From the NCBI RefSeq assembly GCF_040436345.1, contig NC_133230.1, positions 23,322,197-23,386,196 of the forward strand: a stretch of 64,000 nt of DNA. The letters run 5' to 3'. The position numbers were made by a program, and so were the translations under genes. A model generated the notes under the pieces. The model did no database searches and was not told where the DNA came from. It was given only the letters and a program-made list of their open reading frames with translations. How positions within the stretch are numbered: the first letter of the stretch is position 1; each line of letters opens with the position of its first letter. This document shows, piece by piece, positions 1 through 17,887 of the stretch. Source of the stretch: Pagrus major (Eukaryota > Chordata > Actinopteri > Spariformes > Sparidae).

Positions 1-1341
1 CACTGTTGTTTGAAAACTATTAAAAACACAGCAGAGAGCCTCACTGTTGTACTGACATGTTCCTCCATTACAGTGAACATGGACACTGTAGTGTATTTTC
101 AGTCCTGCTGCTGTAAATACTCACCGAATCACCGAATGTGTATAAATCCACATCTGAAAATAGTCCCCAATAAATGCACTATTTACATCTGTTTGGATAA
201 CTTTTGCTAAAAACTACAGTGCCCAGCTTTTTGGGGAATTTATGTAGACTTTTCTGAAACTGAAGGTACATTTTTATGGCCTTTAAAGATTTACATTTTG
301 ATGAGGAACCCATAGGATTGGTGCTGAGAGCCTCAGATAGAGTAGGACGGATTGATGTTGGTTTTGCTATTTTAATTGGATTCATTGATAAAAATATAGA
401 ATATCACCAGGCTTATCTTTAAATTACTCTGCGTGATTGCAAACACTCACTTTTATCAGTTTTATTAATCAAATTTGATCAACTTTCAGCATTTTGTATA
501 CAGACAGATGAACTGATTTAATCTCTTCTTCAGGGAGAATTATTCACTGCACAAACCAAAGTAGAGATGATAGGGTTGGAAAAGATTTCGTATCACTTTT
601 ACGGTGACCAAAATGATTACATTTTATCAGTATTGTCAGTGTTGTTGACATGTGCTGGAAATGTTGGGAAAGTACTGAAGCACACACTGAAATCATTTCA
701 TCAAGTTTGATGTTAAAATGATAAATGGAGCTAAAAATTTCAACCCCAGGAGGAATTATAAATGAACAAAACATGCTTGGCTGACTGAACTACGTAACGT
801 TGTATTGTTTGCAATTGGCAAATCGAGTCTGCAGATGCATACAACAGCAGAACAACCCATAGTGTTTTTACAAGAGTAGGTAACACTGAAAAGCTTTAGT
901 GTACAGTATTACACAGCTATTAGCAAGTTAGACAGACCATGACATTTTCCTCTCTATTCTCAAGTCCCCACGTCATGTGTTGAGCTAAAAGTGAACTTAG
1001 ATTGCATTTGCTGTAAAGCGTTGGTCGGTGATAACAAAGATGACTCATAAGGTTCAAAGTGTTGCCTCCATTTTCTTTCTGCATGCTCTGCACACAGAGG
1101 AAATATCTTCGATCAAGTTTCCCTCAGCACTCTCACTTCAGACTTACTTCAAAGAAATGCTTATCTATAATGGACATAATGAGGATTTTTTCATATCAAT
1201 TGGATCTGAATTATTCCTCCAATAACCAGATGATAAAGACTTTTTCGTGTGGCCTTGCCACGACCCTTTCTGGAGCGCATGCCTGTGCGTACGTGCCTTA
1301 TACCTCACTGACCTCACGCCCTCCTCTCCTGTCTTTCTCAG
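1..1341 (+). other. ltbp2: intron of ltbp2 (upstream part)
   Basis: AT-rich sequence before the first recognisable ltbp2 exon. It ends in a pyrimidine-rich tract and AG acceptor at 1340-1341. I see no cysteine-rich EGF or TB exon in either strand here, so the preceding coding exon should lie left of the window. Short ORFs in it have no recognisable motif. Confidence 0.6.
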
Positions 1342-4300
1342 ATGTGAACGAGTGCGAGATGAGCCTGGCGCTGTGCGGTGAGGCCCTGTGTGAGAACTTC
1401 GATGGCAGCTTCCTGTGCATCTGCCCCAACGACAATGAGGAATTTGATCCCATCACCAGCCAGTGCCGCTCCCTGGGTAATAGAGCAGGACTAGCACTCA
1501 CAGTGACTCGCTGGACTTAATTCTCCATCCCATCATTGGGAGACGGAGTTTTCCCTGATTTAATGAGCCGTCTCTCATTATCCAAACAAGGGTGACGAGG
1601 TGGACATGACTTACTCCACGTCTCGTACAGGATCTTTTGACCTCGCTGTTTCCATTTTGTTTTATAGGATGGGGTTATGGTTGGGTGAGTTGCCTAGAAA
1701 AATTTATATTAGCCTAATCCCTCGAATGACTGATGAAGTAACACCTCCAGTAGAGCCAAGTACATATCCTAAGGGTCTAGTTACTGCAACCCATTTCCTT
1801 CCCAAGACAAACAAGGATAAGGTGTAGCTATTGGCCATTAGCGCTACAGACACATTGTGCTAAAATGATCTCAAGTGCAGAGGTCAAAGATATGCAATGC
1901 ACTGCAATTTCACAATGACAGAAAAGGCCTTTTGAGTCATGGAAACACCATCACCTCTGCAGCTTGACAGGCGTATGTGTACACGAATTGGCCGTATTTA
2001 CATTATTAAGCGGCGCGCCCTCAGCGGGGATGTTTTTTCTTCTGCCTGGGCACTAAACCCCAGCTATGCCTTTGTGTACCTTTTTGCCACATTCCGCTGT
2101 TTGCTTTTGACGTGTGTTAATCAATCATGTGAGAGTGAATGGTGTGTTGACTCACATGCCAGTGTTTCCATTTGGCTAAGCCGGCGGCTTAACGATGAAA
2201 TGCCTGAGCCCATGCCTTTGGACAAATGAGCAGGCTCAGCAGTGGCAGGCGTGGGTAATGCACTACCTGCTGGAGTGTTACTGTGTGATGATGTACAGCT
2301 GAAGTGTAGATTCTTCTTTATGTACAGGGAAATCCCAACTCAATAGGGAGTCAAGCAGTGCTATAAGTGAGCATTTACCCTCCCTACCACCTCCACAGGT
2401 GCTTCTCGACAGCTAACAATGACCTCTGACCTCCCCTGGCCTAAAGAAATTCTCTCTTTGTTCATCTACAGCTGATATGACCCCCAAACTGCCTGCTGGA
2501 ATCCCTCCGTCTTCCCCCTCAGCAGAGGAGGAGAGGAAAGAGTGTTACATTAACTTGAATGACGCCAACTTCTGCGACAACGTCGTGTCTCGTAACACCA
2601 CCAAGCAGGAGTGCTGCTGCACGGTGGGCAAAGGCTGGGGGGACAACTGCGAGATCCACGCTTGTCCTATCCCAGGAAGAGGTACAGCAGAGGACTTCCA
2701 GTGCATGTTATCGTCTTTTTGCATCTTTTCTGCCGCTAATCCAGCCACTTTTTATTTTCCAGATGATTATAACCAGTTGTGCCCTCATGGCAGTGGATTA
2801 CTGCCTGTTTCTTCTACACAAGCTCTGGGAGAGTCGCATCCTTTCATAGGTACCCTCACTCTCATACATGCTAACTTATTTTATTGATATTCTTGAGCAC
2901 ACAAAACTTTGCATTGGCTCAGAAAGGTGCAATGTCAGCCTGTTTTATTTCCAACTGCATAAACTTTTAAAGCCAGCATTACAGACATTATCCCTCACTA
3001 CATTTACGAGGGTCTCTACAGCCAGGCCAAGGCTTAATGGGATACCTGCCTGCATACCTAACTAATTATCGTACCCATGCTGTGTCATGACAGCTACTTA
3101 TAAGAGATTTTGGCTGTTGTTACTTTCCATCCCGCTTATTTAGGGTGTGAATCTCTCTCTCCCCTCAGATGCAAACGAGTGTGAGATGTTTGGATCAGAC
3201 ATTTGTAAGAATGGACAGTGTTCCAATCTCTTCTCTACCTATACGTGCTACTGTCGCAGCGGCTTCTACTATGACAACATCCGGCTTGAGTGCGTGGGTA
3301 AGAAATGTCATCTATGTTTAAATTCTTTTAAGATTTGAAAACATCCATGCAACAATAACAGATACACTTTGCCTCAAGTGTTTCGGTTGATTTTATGAAG
3401 ACAACATTTCCTATAAACCTCATTGCTTTCACCCTGTATTTTTGATTTTGCACTCAAATCCACCAATGTATTGTAAAGGACCTTCAGAAGCTTCACTTCT
3501 GAATGATTGTTTCTTCATGTTGTGACGTCTGTGTGCCTCTCTTTGTAAATGTGTCTTCAGATTACGACGAGTGTGGTTTAGGAAATGCCTGTGAGGACGG
3601 AGAGTGTGTGAACACTGCCGGCTCCTTCAACTGTTTCTGCAGTCCTCCGTTGGTTCTGGACAGCACGCGGCGGCGCTGCATCAGCCTCAACACTACAGAA
3701 GGTGCGACAACATTTTCAATTGAAATGTGACCAGTTTCACATTTTTACTTGTTTGGATGAATCAGGTTGTGTGCAGAGCTTTTGATCAACACCAGATGGT
3801 TTGTTACTCTTTCAAAAAAAAAACATTAGGCGATCTGTGTATCACCGTCAATCACAGGCTATCTTCAACCAATCAGATCAACAGGGGGACAGCGCTAGCG
3901 CCAGCGGAGCCTGGTCAATCAAAACCTTACTAAAGTCAGTCAAAGAGAGCTTACAGTGTCATCCCATCTGATATAACTGAAGCTGCAGCAACGTCAACCT
4001 CTTGAGTGCCGTCATTGTTGTTTTCAAAGGAACAGTTGTGTCTGTCGTTGGGTCGTCAAGTACGCTGACTGGTTTCCATCTTGATAATCCAGGGATTTAA
4101 TGTAATTTAATTTTCCAGCAAAAATGTTGGTCAGTTCCAGCTTCTCAGATGTGAGTTGTTGCTTTTCTTAGAGATGTTTCACTGGAAATGTAATATCTTT
4201 TGACGGTTGTTCGTTCAAACACAAACAAACAACAACAATTGGAATGTGTCAGTATGAGCTCTGGGAATTGATAATTGACATTGTTTACTATTTTCAGATA

Positions 4301-7300
4301 AATGATTGGTGTGATCCATCAAATGACTGTTTGATCTTTCATCTGCAGATTTAAAAACAAAAATGAAAACGATCTTTAGCTGCAGCCCTGCTTCTGTAAA
4401 CTACTTCTCGTTCCATCTTTAGATTCATCATCGTAGATTTATTGTCCCAGGAGGGAAATTCGTTTTCATAATCTGCACATGCTCATGTCTCAAAAGAAAA
4501 GCATCAACAGTAGCCGGGAAACAACAAAGAGTTTACATAGTTTATGGATAACACTGCTCTCTTGGACAAAACTGAGTTTATTGTCTAGAGTTCCTTTTTT
4601 TTTCTTTGTCTTTTGTGAATCTCTTTTTCATTCTATCTCCCAGAAACTCTCGAGCCTGATCACGATGTGCACATGGATATTTGCTGGCAGCGTCTGGAGA
4701 GGGACAACATGTGTGCGGAGCCCCTCCAGGGACGCAGGACGACATACACTGAATGCTGCTGCCTGTACGGCATCGCCTGGAGCGGACAGTGTGCCTTCTG
4801 TCCCCGGAGAGACTCTGGTGAGCAGCAGGGTGCACATAAGACACGCTTGAACAAATAAACAGTTTTTAATATGCAAAATATAACTCCGCTTTGTGTGCTG
4901 CTGTGTTCAGAGGACTATGCAATAATGTGCAACCTGGCTCGGAGAGGAGGTACAGACAGTCTGCGAGAGCGGCCAGGATACGAGTACGGTATCGAGGGGG
5001 CAGAGGATCCTGCGGAGCCTTTTGCTCCTCCGTACTTTGACAGTTATGGCAACCCCGCGGGACCGTATGACGTTCCTGAGAGCGTTCCTCTCTTCAACGA
5101 CAATGACTACAGCGTTCAACAGCCACCTGCCCGCGTCCCCATCCCACGACCACGGGAGAACCAGCCACAACCAGTGGATCCCTATGCAGGTGATTGTATG
5201 CATCCTTCACAGGCGCACGGTAATGCATTTTTTTATAATATCAATTATTGTATGATGTTTTAACATGCATTTTTTTTTTACATGTTTCTCTGTCCGATCA
5301 GACCGCTACGATGCCTTTGAGGGTCTCCGAGCGGAGGAATGCGGGATCCTGAACGGCTGTGAAAACGGCCGCTGCGTTCGTGTGCGAGAAGGTTACACCT
5401 GCGACTGCTTCGACGGCTACGAGTTCGACCTAAACAAGATGGCCTGTATAGGTGGGGTTTTTCTTTCCCAGCATCGTTTATATCTTTCTTGACAGACCAT
5501 CTGCATGTACACTCTGTGATCCAAGCACACTCTGTGATCCAAGCAAAAAACGTTCAGGGACTCCCTAGAATCAATAGCGATCAATCACCTTGTTTAATCT
5601 GGTTTTAAAAATGTGGTGTTGAAGCTCGGGATTGAACCGCAGTGACCTCTCCCTTCAGGTTTAAGCCTTTTGGAGCCACGTCTTGGATTAATTTCAGTGA
5701 GGTAACTCGCAGTGTATCATCAAGCTCAAGGAGACGCTTTGAATTTAACAACCTTGAGTTAAGTTATATTTTATGGGAAACTAATAAAGCAGTGTGCTCC
5801 TTAAAACCACTGTGTGTTGCCCTTTGGTTTGAAATTCCCCAGTGACGCACTGCCAAGAGAAAGGAGGCCTTGAATCTTAGCCACCCAGTGTATTACATGA
5901 GATATTATATCGTTTTAAGTGTGCTTTGTTTGTTTTGTATGAAAGTGAGACTGTCTTGTTGTAATGAAACACTGTGATTACAATATTCTGTCTACATACG
6001 TGCTTATCAGCTCCAAGGCCAGACGTTTTCCCAGGAAAAGTGATTGAATTCCAACCCTGTGGAAACATGTGGGAGCTGTGCAACTTGTGCCATGCCTCCT
6101 TTTATAAATATCACCACTCATGATTCCCCAGCAGAACATGACATAAACAGCAAGAGGGTCATTTGAGATTGACTGCCATGAAATGACAATCAGACCTCCA
6201 GGGCTGGAAGCAGGGGGGGGGGGAAGAAAAATCACTTGAAGGCCAAAAAGGAAACATAATCCAATGCATTGTTAATTTAACCATCATTCTGAGCCGTTCA
6301 GCGCTCAAGATGGCCGGGAATTCAAGTTCACATCCTTTCCAGCTGACACGCAACATGACGGCATGGTTGATTAAAGATATACAACGTGAGACATTATGCA
6401 ACATATCATTGAGTTTGAGTGAAAGCCTTGTACCCCCAAATGTGAACTTTACTGGAACACATTTAAACACTTTTGTTTGTTGTTCACAGGATTGCATAAA
6501 GTTCTCCACAATCTGTTAGTAGCTATTGTGGAGTTTTTTATCATATCACATGATCTGCATGAACACATGGAGTTGGCCAAGTTGTATAAAGATGCAACTA
6601 TTATTTTCATTATTGATAAATCTGCAGATTATTTTCTCGATTAATCATCTTATTTTGTCTGACCAACAGTCCAAACACTGAAAAATATTAAATGTACTAC
6701 CTGATTTATGACAGTATGATGTAAGACAAAGACCAGCAGCAAATCCTCACAGTTAGGAAGCTGGAACCAGAGAATGTTTTGCTTGAAATATGACATAAAA
6801 GGTCAACGGATTATCAAAATGGTTTGTGATCCATTTTCGTTTTGAGTTCCATCTGCTCATGAAGGAGTTGGATGAACCTTGAGGTGAGGTTGGTTCATCA
6901 GCTGCTGTTTTCTAAAGTCAAGGGGGGAAAAGGAAGGAAGGGAAAAAGAAGGAAAAACAAAGGAGTGAGGAAGAATGAGGGAGGGAGGAAGGAAGGAGGA
7001 ATGGGAGGAAGTAAAGTAGAAGCAAAATGGAATAAAGGGGAAAAGAAAAGAGGGAAGGAAAGAAAATGGAGTGAAAAGGGAAGGGAGGGAGAGAGAGAAA
7101 GGGGAGGAAGAAGAGAAAAGAAGGAAGGAGTTAGGAAGAAAGGAAGGAAGGACAGAGGAAGGAAGGAGGAAATGAAGGGGTTTGGGCAAAGTTAAAGTGA
7201 AGTTGAAGGAAGGAAAAAAGGGGGGAAGAGGAAGGTAGAAAGGAAGGAAGCAAATTTGAAGGGAAATTGAAAGGCAGGAAGGAAGGACAAAAGGAAGGAA

Positions 7301-7780
7301 GAAGGATGGAGAGAGAGATCGACGAAGAAGGATGGAGAGAGGAAGAAAGAGGTGAGGAAAGAAGGAAGAAAAATGGAAGGAGGGAGAGAAAAGAAAGTAA
7401 AAAAAGAGGGAAGCAAGGAAAGAAGGAAGGAAGGAAAGGAGGGAGGGAGGGAGGATGAAAATAAAGGAAGGAGTGTTAAAGTGAAATCAGAAGTCTGAAT
7501 CACTTCAACGTTACAGTTTCCCGCCGCTCAGCAGCAGATGTGGCGCGGGCAGCTGTTTCAGCTGTGAAATCTCCCTGCTGACTAACCCGTCATGTCTCCT
7601 TTCCTTGCAGACATTAATGAGTGTGAGGACATCAGCGACAAGGTGCCCTTGTGTCAGAACGGGCAGTGCACCAACACAGAGGGATCGTACAAGTGCACCT
7701 GTTTGCCTGGCTTCGTGGCCTCTGCCAAGCCACACAAATGCATCCCAGCGATCCCGGAGCTCGGGAAGACAGAAAACTGA
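1342..7780 (+). CDS. ltbp2: latent TGF-beta binding protein 2, C-terminal part (5' truncated by window)
   Basis: Secreted extracellular-matrix glycoprotein of the fibrillin/LTBP family, associated with microfibrils. Nine exons, all GT..AG and all at phase-1 boundaries: 1342-1476, 2472-2681, 2763-2849, 3169-3297, 3561-3701, 4644-4817, 4911-5189, 5302-5451, 7611-7780 (TGA 7778-7780). They encode about 491 residues. Domain order: calcium-binding EGF (DVNEC), TB/8-Cys module ([14 protein letters not shown]), linker, two EGF-like modules (DANEC, DYDEC), a second TB module (DICW...YTECCCLYG), a Pro/Tyr-rich linker, then EGF ([15 protein letters not shown]) and a last calcium-binding EGF (DINEC). 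The stretch [11 protein letters not shown] and the RPGYEYG linker fit LTBP2 better than LTBP1, 3 or 4 as I recall them; synteny with pomt2, lin52, vsx2 and syndig1l also favours LTBP2. The 5' exons, signal peptide and start are outside the window. Confidence 0.93.
5510..5545. repeat. short tandem duplication
   Basis: The unit ACTCTGTGATCCAAGCA occurs twice in direct succession, seen directly in the sequence. It lies in the ltbp2 last intron and has no evident function. Confidence 0.8.
6588..6830. repeat. dispersed repeat, 'GATTAATCGATTAAT' family, degraded copy
   Basis: AT-rich segment with TCTGCAGATTATTTTCTCG followed by ATTAATCATC, then a CAACAGTCCAAACACTG block and AGCAGCAAATCC...GAAGCTGGAACC. 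The same blocks recur in order at 21748-21965 and 28355-28600. I infer an old non-autonomous element family common in teleosts; ends are approximate. Confidence 0.6.
6900..7475 (+). repeat. GGAA/GGGA-rich polypurine tract
   Basis: About 570 bases almost entirely A and G on the + strand (irregular GGAA, GGGA, AGAA units), interrupted by few pyrimidines. It lies in the last ltbp2 intron about 140 bases before the final exon. Long open frames on both strands here are low-complexity artefacts (Lys/Glu/Gly/Arg on +, Ser/Phe/Pro/Leu on -). Confidence 0.9.
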
Positions 7781-9905
7781 GACAGTGACTTCTCCTGCTC
7801 CCTCAGAGATCGCCTTACACCACCCCCACCCCCCACCCCCCCTGCCCTTTTCCCCGAGGGCCTGGCACTAAACCTCCAACAGTAACGCTGAGACGTCCAA
7901 ACTTGTTTCCCTACATAACACACACACATGCACAGACACAAACACGCACATACAAAAGCACACACGCTTGCATTCAGATCCCCTTATACACACTCAAGAG
8001 GACCAGGAAATGTGCAGTGAATGTATTACATGGGATTTAGTATTCACCAGATATCCATTTGCCTTAAAGGGATTTTGTGGACTGATTTTTGTTTATTCAG
8101 TAACCCCAGGCAATTTGATATGCAGATATATTTTCCACATTATTTTCTCTGTAACTTTTTCTTTTTTTTGTGTTATTTATTTCATTTACACGACGGGCCT
8201 CTGCAAACTAAGAAAGCAACCTATTTCAGAGGGCACACGCCATTCCTCCTGTTCTATTCGAGACAGCGCGAGGAGATAGATAATGTGTTTTGTTAAAGAA
8301 GGAACGTCATAAGAAATAATCGCCACTCGTAAATCAGCTCGTGCCTCACTGTCGAACCCTCTCACCAACACGATCTCGCTCAGTCGTTTTAATTAGCATT
8401 GACCTTGGACTAAATGGATGCCAGGGCTGACACACACCATCAGAACTTCTCCCCACAGCTGCCTTCTAACTACGAGCTGAAGAATCTCTGGACCAAGAAC
8501 TGGGACGTCAACTCAGCCAAACATGAGAAAGTTCAGCCTTTACGTGGACCTGGAAAGACTGTAGATGTATATGATGATCTATGTAATGTTTTGAAAAAAA
8601 AGGTGCAATAGGTATAACCTGCCTTCCTCTGTTTGACACCAGTTTTATCTTAACACCAGCAATGAAGTAGAAAAACATGGACTCGGTTGCTGATCCCATT
8701 TTTCCTTTCTTTTTTAACAGTATTAACTTGTTTTATACTTAAACTGTAACAAAAAACACTTGTTCCAAGACTAATCGAAGTTTGATTCTAGCTAACTTCT
8801 GCAACATTAGTTGAAATTATCCACATACATCACCGCTTAAAGTGAATGGTTGGTTTTATGTTTCACAGGCAAAAGGATTTTTACATTCAACTGCAATGCA
8901 ATCGTTTCCCAGATCTCACATCAGACCATTCCCATGTGTGCATCCCTGGATGCACGTAAAGACAAAGGCTTCGTTGGAGAGGTTTGGTATATTTTGTACA
9001 GATCTAGTACTATGTATTATTTTTGTTACATATTCTCTTAATGCATTATAGCACAACCAATATTTTGTCTGACATAAAGCATAAAATGTAAGAAAAATCT
9101 GGCATTATAGCTTTGTAGATTTATACGTGTCTGTAAAAAAATGTTTTTTGTTTTTTTTTAAAGCATATCTTTTAATGTATGAGGAGAGTGGCTGACACTG
9201 TACCAGAGGAACTGTGTGTATACCCTGCCCTGTGGAGCAGACAATGAAATATATTTTTTGGAAGTGGCAGCACTGTTCTGATCGCAGACATTTTGTCTCT
9301 TCAAGTTCATTACAAAGACAATGCTTTTGAAATGCAAGCACCGACTTCTGTGCGTCACAACTCCATGGCTTAATATTAGTGATTGTGAACATTATTTCTG
9401 TTAGTCTCTGTTGGATCCTTATGTCATGAATGTATCATAATAGTCAGTATCGGCCTACGCATTTGGTTTCTGAACTCCCACTCATACATTTATGACTTCT
9501 ATATACAGGTTGAAGAAAATAATGGCATTATGTGTTGAACTTGTCTCAAGAAATCTCAGCAGAAACATAAAAGTCCAATTCTAACTTTGGAGGATGACTA
9601 AAGTTGATGACTTGCACCTCTCTCACGCATTAATAACCTATGAATCTACAGTTGTACAAATGTTTCCACCTGATGTCCACCGTACTTTCCTGTGCTGTTC
9701 AAATCATCGCCTGAACCGGACCGGACATGTAACATTTAGGTCAAAGTTGGAATATTTAAAAGCCTTTTTCAAAACCGCAAATAACTTGAGATAAATGTCT
9801 TGTTGTAAAGCTGTGGTCATTGGAAATATCATGCTCATTCATTTTGTTTACCTCTTGACTGTAATCGCTATCAGTCAGCAAAATAAAAACATAAAAAATA
9901 TCAGT
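7781..9905 (+). other. ltbp2: ltbp2 3' UTR (inferred)
   Basis: Sequence after the ltbp2 stop. A C-rich run is at 7820-7845, a CA-rich stretch at 7917-7970, then long unique AT-rich sequence. An AATAAA signal is at about 9881-9886, followed by an A-rich stretch, the most convincing polyadenylation site before pomt2. A UTR of about 2.1 kb is inferred from this signal; an earlier end is possible. Confidence 0.5.
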
Positions 9906-10204
9906 CTCTTTGATCATTTACTTTGCAAAAAGGCACCTGCACACTTTGCATTTACCATGTGTATAATCTTATAGTAATTTCTGTGGTGGAAGTTTGTGAT
10001 CCATATTAAAATAAGAACAGTAAGTCTGTGAGTCGTAGTTTGTAGTATGTTCCAAAGGCATTCAATGTTTTATTTTTGTTTTATTTTGTTACATAAAGCA
10101 GTGTAGTCTTGAGCTGTTTGGTGCAGGTATGTATATGGACCACTGGGACATTATTGTCTAAGCATAAGTGGTTAGAGGTGTGTTTTTGGCAGTGATGGCT
10201 GACA

Positions 10205-10530
10205 TATTAAGATCCTTCAGCAAAAGTAGTAACACATCAATGTGAAAATACACAAATAAAGGTCCCTTACTTGAATGTAAGTAAAAGTGTGACCATTTAA
10301 GTTTCATTTGAGGCATAGCTCTCAATTTAATTCTAATTAATTTACTGCAGGCAGTTTAATGCGTAATTTCAATGCAAGAGTGTAAAATCTGAATCTGCAT
10401 AGCTGGAAAATACATGCAGTGCAGTACAAATAGTTTCCTCTGAAGTGAAGTGAGATGCAAGATTTATGCATCAGAAAATTAAAATAATTAAAGGGTACCT
10501 CAAAATTGTAATTACTGTACTTGAGCAAAT
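10205..10530. repeat. dispersed repeat, 'AAGTA/ACTTGAG' family
   Basis: Begins with GATCCTTCAGCAAAAGTAGTAAC, continues with AAGTAAAAGTGTGACC and ends near ACTGTACTTGAGCAAATGC. The same vocabulary occurs at 18498-18970, 32625-32990, 43995-44312, 49190-49375 and 50195-50257. I recognise it as a family widespread in spiny-rayed fish; boundaries are approximate. Confidence 0.55.
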
Positions 10531-10659
10531 GCAATTAGCTTCTTACCACTGGTGTTTGTGTTTTGGCTGCAGAGATGAGCCACAGAATATCCTCCACAGT
10601 CAAAACTATAAATATGTCAGAACTGGGGTTTGGAAATGATGGTCCCAGAAATGAAATAA

Positions 10660-10684
10660 AGAAATAAATAAATAAATAAAAAAG

Positions 10685-10747
<63 letters not shown>

Positions 10748-10750
10748 AAT
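10660..10750. repeat. AAAG tetranucleotide microsatellite
   Basis: A short AAAT run (10661-10680) grades into about 16 perfect AAAG units (10684-10749). Confidence 0.95.
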
Positions 10751-10780
10751 GAGCATTCAAATCATTTATTATACTATGTC

Positions 10781-11460
10781 TCCCTCTAGTGGCCAAATAG
10801 AACAACGCACCACTGTCTGCTTTTCCAGCTTTTCCATAACTTTGTTCCCATTGGTTAACCGGGGAAGAGAGCTATTCCTGAAGGATTCTGGGAAACTGCG
10901 TTTACCACGGTACAACATGCCTGCATTAGTAATACAGGGGAATACACCTCCCAGAAGCCACCTCGCTTCATACGTGTTTCGTCGGCTCGAGCCGCAGCCA
11001 TCCACTCGTGCTTTTGCTGTGTTGCTAATGTGACTCTTTTAATAATAAAACAGCAATTTGAGGCGATAGCGACCTTAAACTGTCGCAGTTTTTGCTGGGA
11101 ATTACGCCTTTTTGCGAGTGGATACGCGGTTAGAAATGAGCAGGCTGGGATAAGCTAGGCTAAGTATGTTATTGATGAAAATGTCTTGGCTCAAATATGT
11201 CTGATAAGTTGATGAGTTGGAAAGGTCTGACATTCACTGTCACTACCGACATACAGTATTGAGAACTCATACCTGGCTCCCAGTGTTGTTTTATCCATGC
11301 TAAATGTAGGTATTTGTCCCAGATAGCACAGCTACACATCATCTAGACATCACTCATTAACTACCTTTTTTTATTATACGATAAGGCAGTATTACCAAAA
11401 TATTAGACTTGCCTCTCTTCCAAGGGAGTCTGCTCATTTCATCACAGGTTTTATGTCCTA
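10781..11460 (+). promoter_or_regulatory. pomt2: probable pomt2 promoter and 5' UTR
   Basis: GC content rises between about 10840 and 11170. An inverted CCAAT (ATTGG at 10850-10854) is present. A possible non-coding first exon ends at 11163 (TAA|GTATGT donor), and an acceptor is possible at 11446-11447, 13 bases before the ATG. A CTCF-like core, CCTCTAGTGGCC, is at 10783-10794. The transcription start cannot be fixed from sequence alone. Confidence 0.4.
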
Positions 11461-16577
<5,117 letters not shown>

Positions 16578-17180
16578 TCACCTTTGCACGAAGTTGTGAT
16601 GTACTGTATAACAGCTATTCTGAATTTAAGGGACTTTAATCAAGCATGTGTCTCACAGACTCACGGTCTTAGAGTGTTTACACAAAAAGATCATTTTTAT
16701 AAGGTACCGACTGTCCACACTAGTATAGAATTTCTACGTGTCTAGGTATTTATGTCTCAACATTTCCAAGTGTCGTAGTCTATAAAGTGTAAAGAATGCT
16801 TTATAAGACAGACATGAACCAGTGCAATATGAGAGCCAGAGTGTTGTGGAGTTTTTGAAAATAAAGATCTTGACACTAATCGTCACCAAGCTGCCTTAAC
16901 TCACAGCACATCTCACACCCTGGACTTAAATGTGTATATGTGTGTACTGTATGTCACGATAATAAGATAAAGTGCCTGAAAGGAGCCACTGAAAATAAAT
17001 CTGAAACGTTTAAATGCTGCATCGTGTTACATAGGTTTTAGAGTTCTCAGAGACAGTATTTTTGTTTGCGAGTGTCTTGATCTTAGTGCCCAGTATTTTT
17101 GTATTAGTGCTGTCTGACTACTACTGACTCTCAGTGTCATACGTTTGTTTCAGTATGATCAATAAACTGATATTCTTGTA
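16578..17180 (+). other. pomt2: pomt2 3' UTR
   Basis: Downstream of the TAG at 16575-16577. Three AATAAA signals are present: 16859-16864, 16994-16999 and 17161-17166. Alternative polyadenylation is possible; I cannot tell which is used. Confidence 0.6.
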
Positions 17181-17785
17181 GTATCTGCTTACTTACGTTC
17201 ATAACATCAATATTCCATCATCATTTTGTCAACACATCCAAAGTTTTCTCCTTGGACCACAATTTAGACTCAGAATAGACACTTGCCTTAAAACAACAAA
17301 AGAGCTCAAACAATAAAAAAAATGAATAAGATCAATTCCTATTGGTCTGATTTTAATCTGTGATCTTTAATTGATTTGGGGCTGATCTTTCAGTGTGAGT
17401 GTGGTAATGTAGATTAAATTAATACTATGAAACTTTACACCCAATGAGGATTTTTCATTGTTGGTTATTCACAGCTGGAAGGGCAAAGGCAAAAAAAAAG
17501 AATGCTAACAATTTTAAGTCACTATGAATAAAGCCGCCATCAAGTGCAAATGTCTGTCTCAGACTGTATTACATTATTTATGAACAGGGAATATATGCAT
17601 TTGCAACAGAAAATAATAACATAAGTGATTCAATGGCTAAAAACATTGAAATGAGATAATAATAGATGACTTGACATGCAGCCACATTAGGATATTCATG
17701 CAGCTAAAGGAAGGGGTTATGCTGTGAATGTAAATGTACAAAATATATGTTCATACCTGCCTCTGGCCTCACCTTGACATTAAAC
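17181..17785. other. pomt2-lin52 intergenic region
   Basis: About 600 bases of AT-rich sequence between the last pomt2 polyadenylation signal and the GC-rich lin52 promoter. I see no gene, RNA or clear repeat in it. Confidence 0.6.
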
Positions 17786-17887
17786 TATTGGCCGCCTGGT
17801 GGCGTGTTTGTGAACTACGCCGCGACGCGTCAACTTCGAGGACGGCTGCTGTGATTGGCTGTCGTCCGTCACGTGTTTATTCTGAAG
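17786..17887 (+). promoter_or_regulatory. lin52: lin52 core promoter (CCAAT, E-box, possible CTCF site)
   Basis: A GC- and CpG-rich island directly upstream of the lin52 ATG. It contains an inverted CCAAT (ATTGG 17854-17858), a CACGTG E-box (17870-17875) and CCGCCTGGTGGCG at 17792-17804, which resembles a CTCF core. No TATA box. This fits a TATA-less housekeeping promoter. Confidence 0.6.

Larger units (their letters stand above)
5452..7610 (+). other. ltbp2: last intron of ltbp2
   Basis: A 2.2 kb intron between the two final EGF exons. It holds a 17 bp direct duplication near 5510-5545, a G-run near 6212-6222, a degraded dispersed repeat (about 6588-6830) and a long purine tract (6900-7475). 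No coding exon is visible. Confidence 0.75.
9906..10780. other. ltbp2-pomt2 intergenic region
   Basis: AT-rich intergenic sequence. It contains a teleost 'AAGTA/TACTT' dispersed repeat (about 10205-10530) and a tetranucleotide microsatellite (10680-10749). No gene or RNA is recognised. Confidence 0.6.

Noticed and set aside
6857-7503. Several overlapping open frames of 63-110 codons on both strands
   Set aside because: They are low-complexity translations of the GGAA-rich tract; stop codons are rare there by composition.
1342-7780. Identity as ltbp1 rather than ltbp2
   Set aside because: The final EGF resembles LTBP1 somewhat, but the [11 protein letters not shown]...[15 protein letters not shown] module, the RPGYEYG linker and the gene neighbours fit LTBP2.
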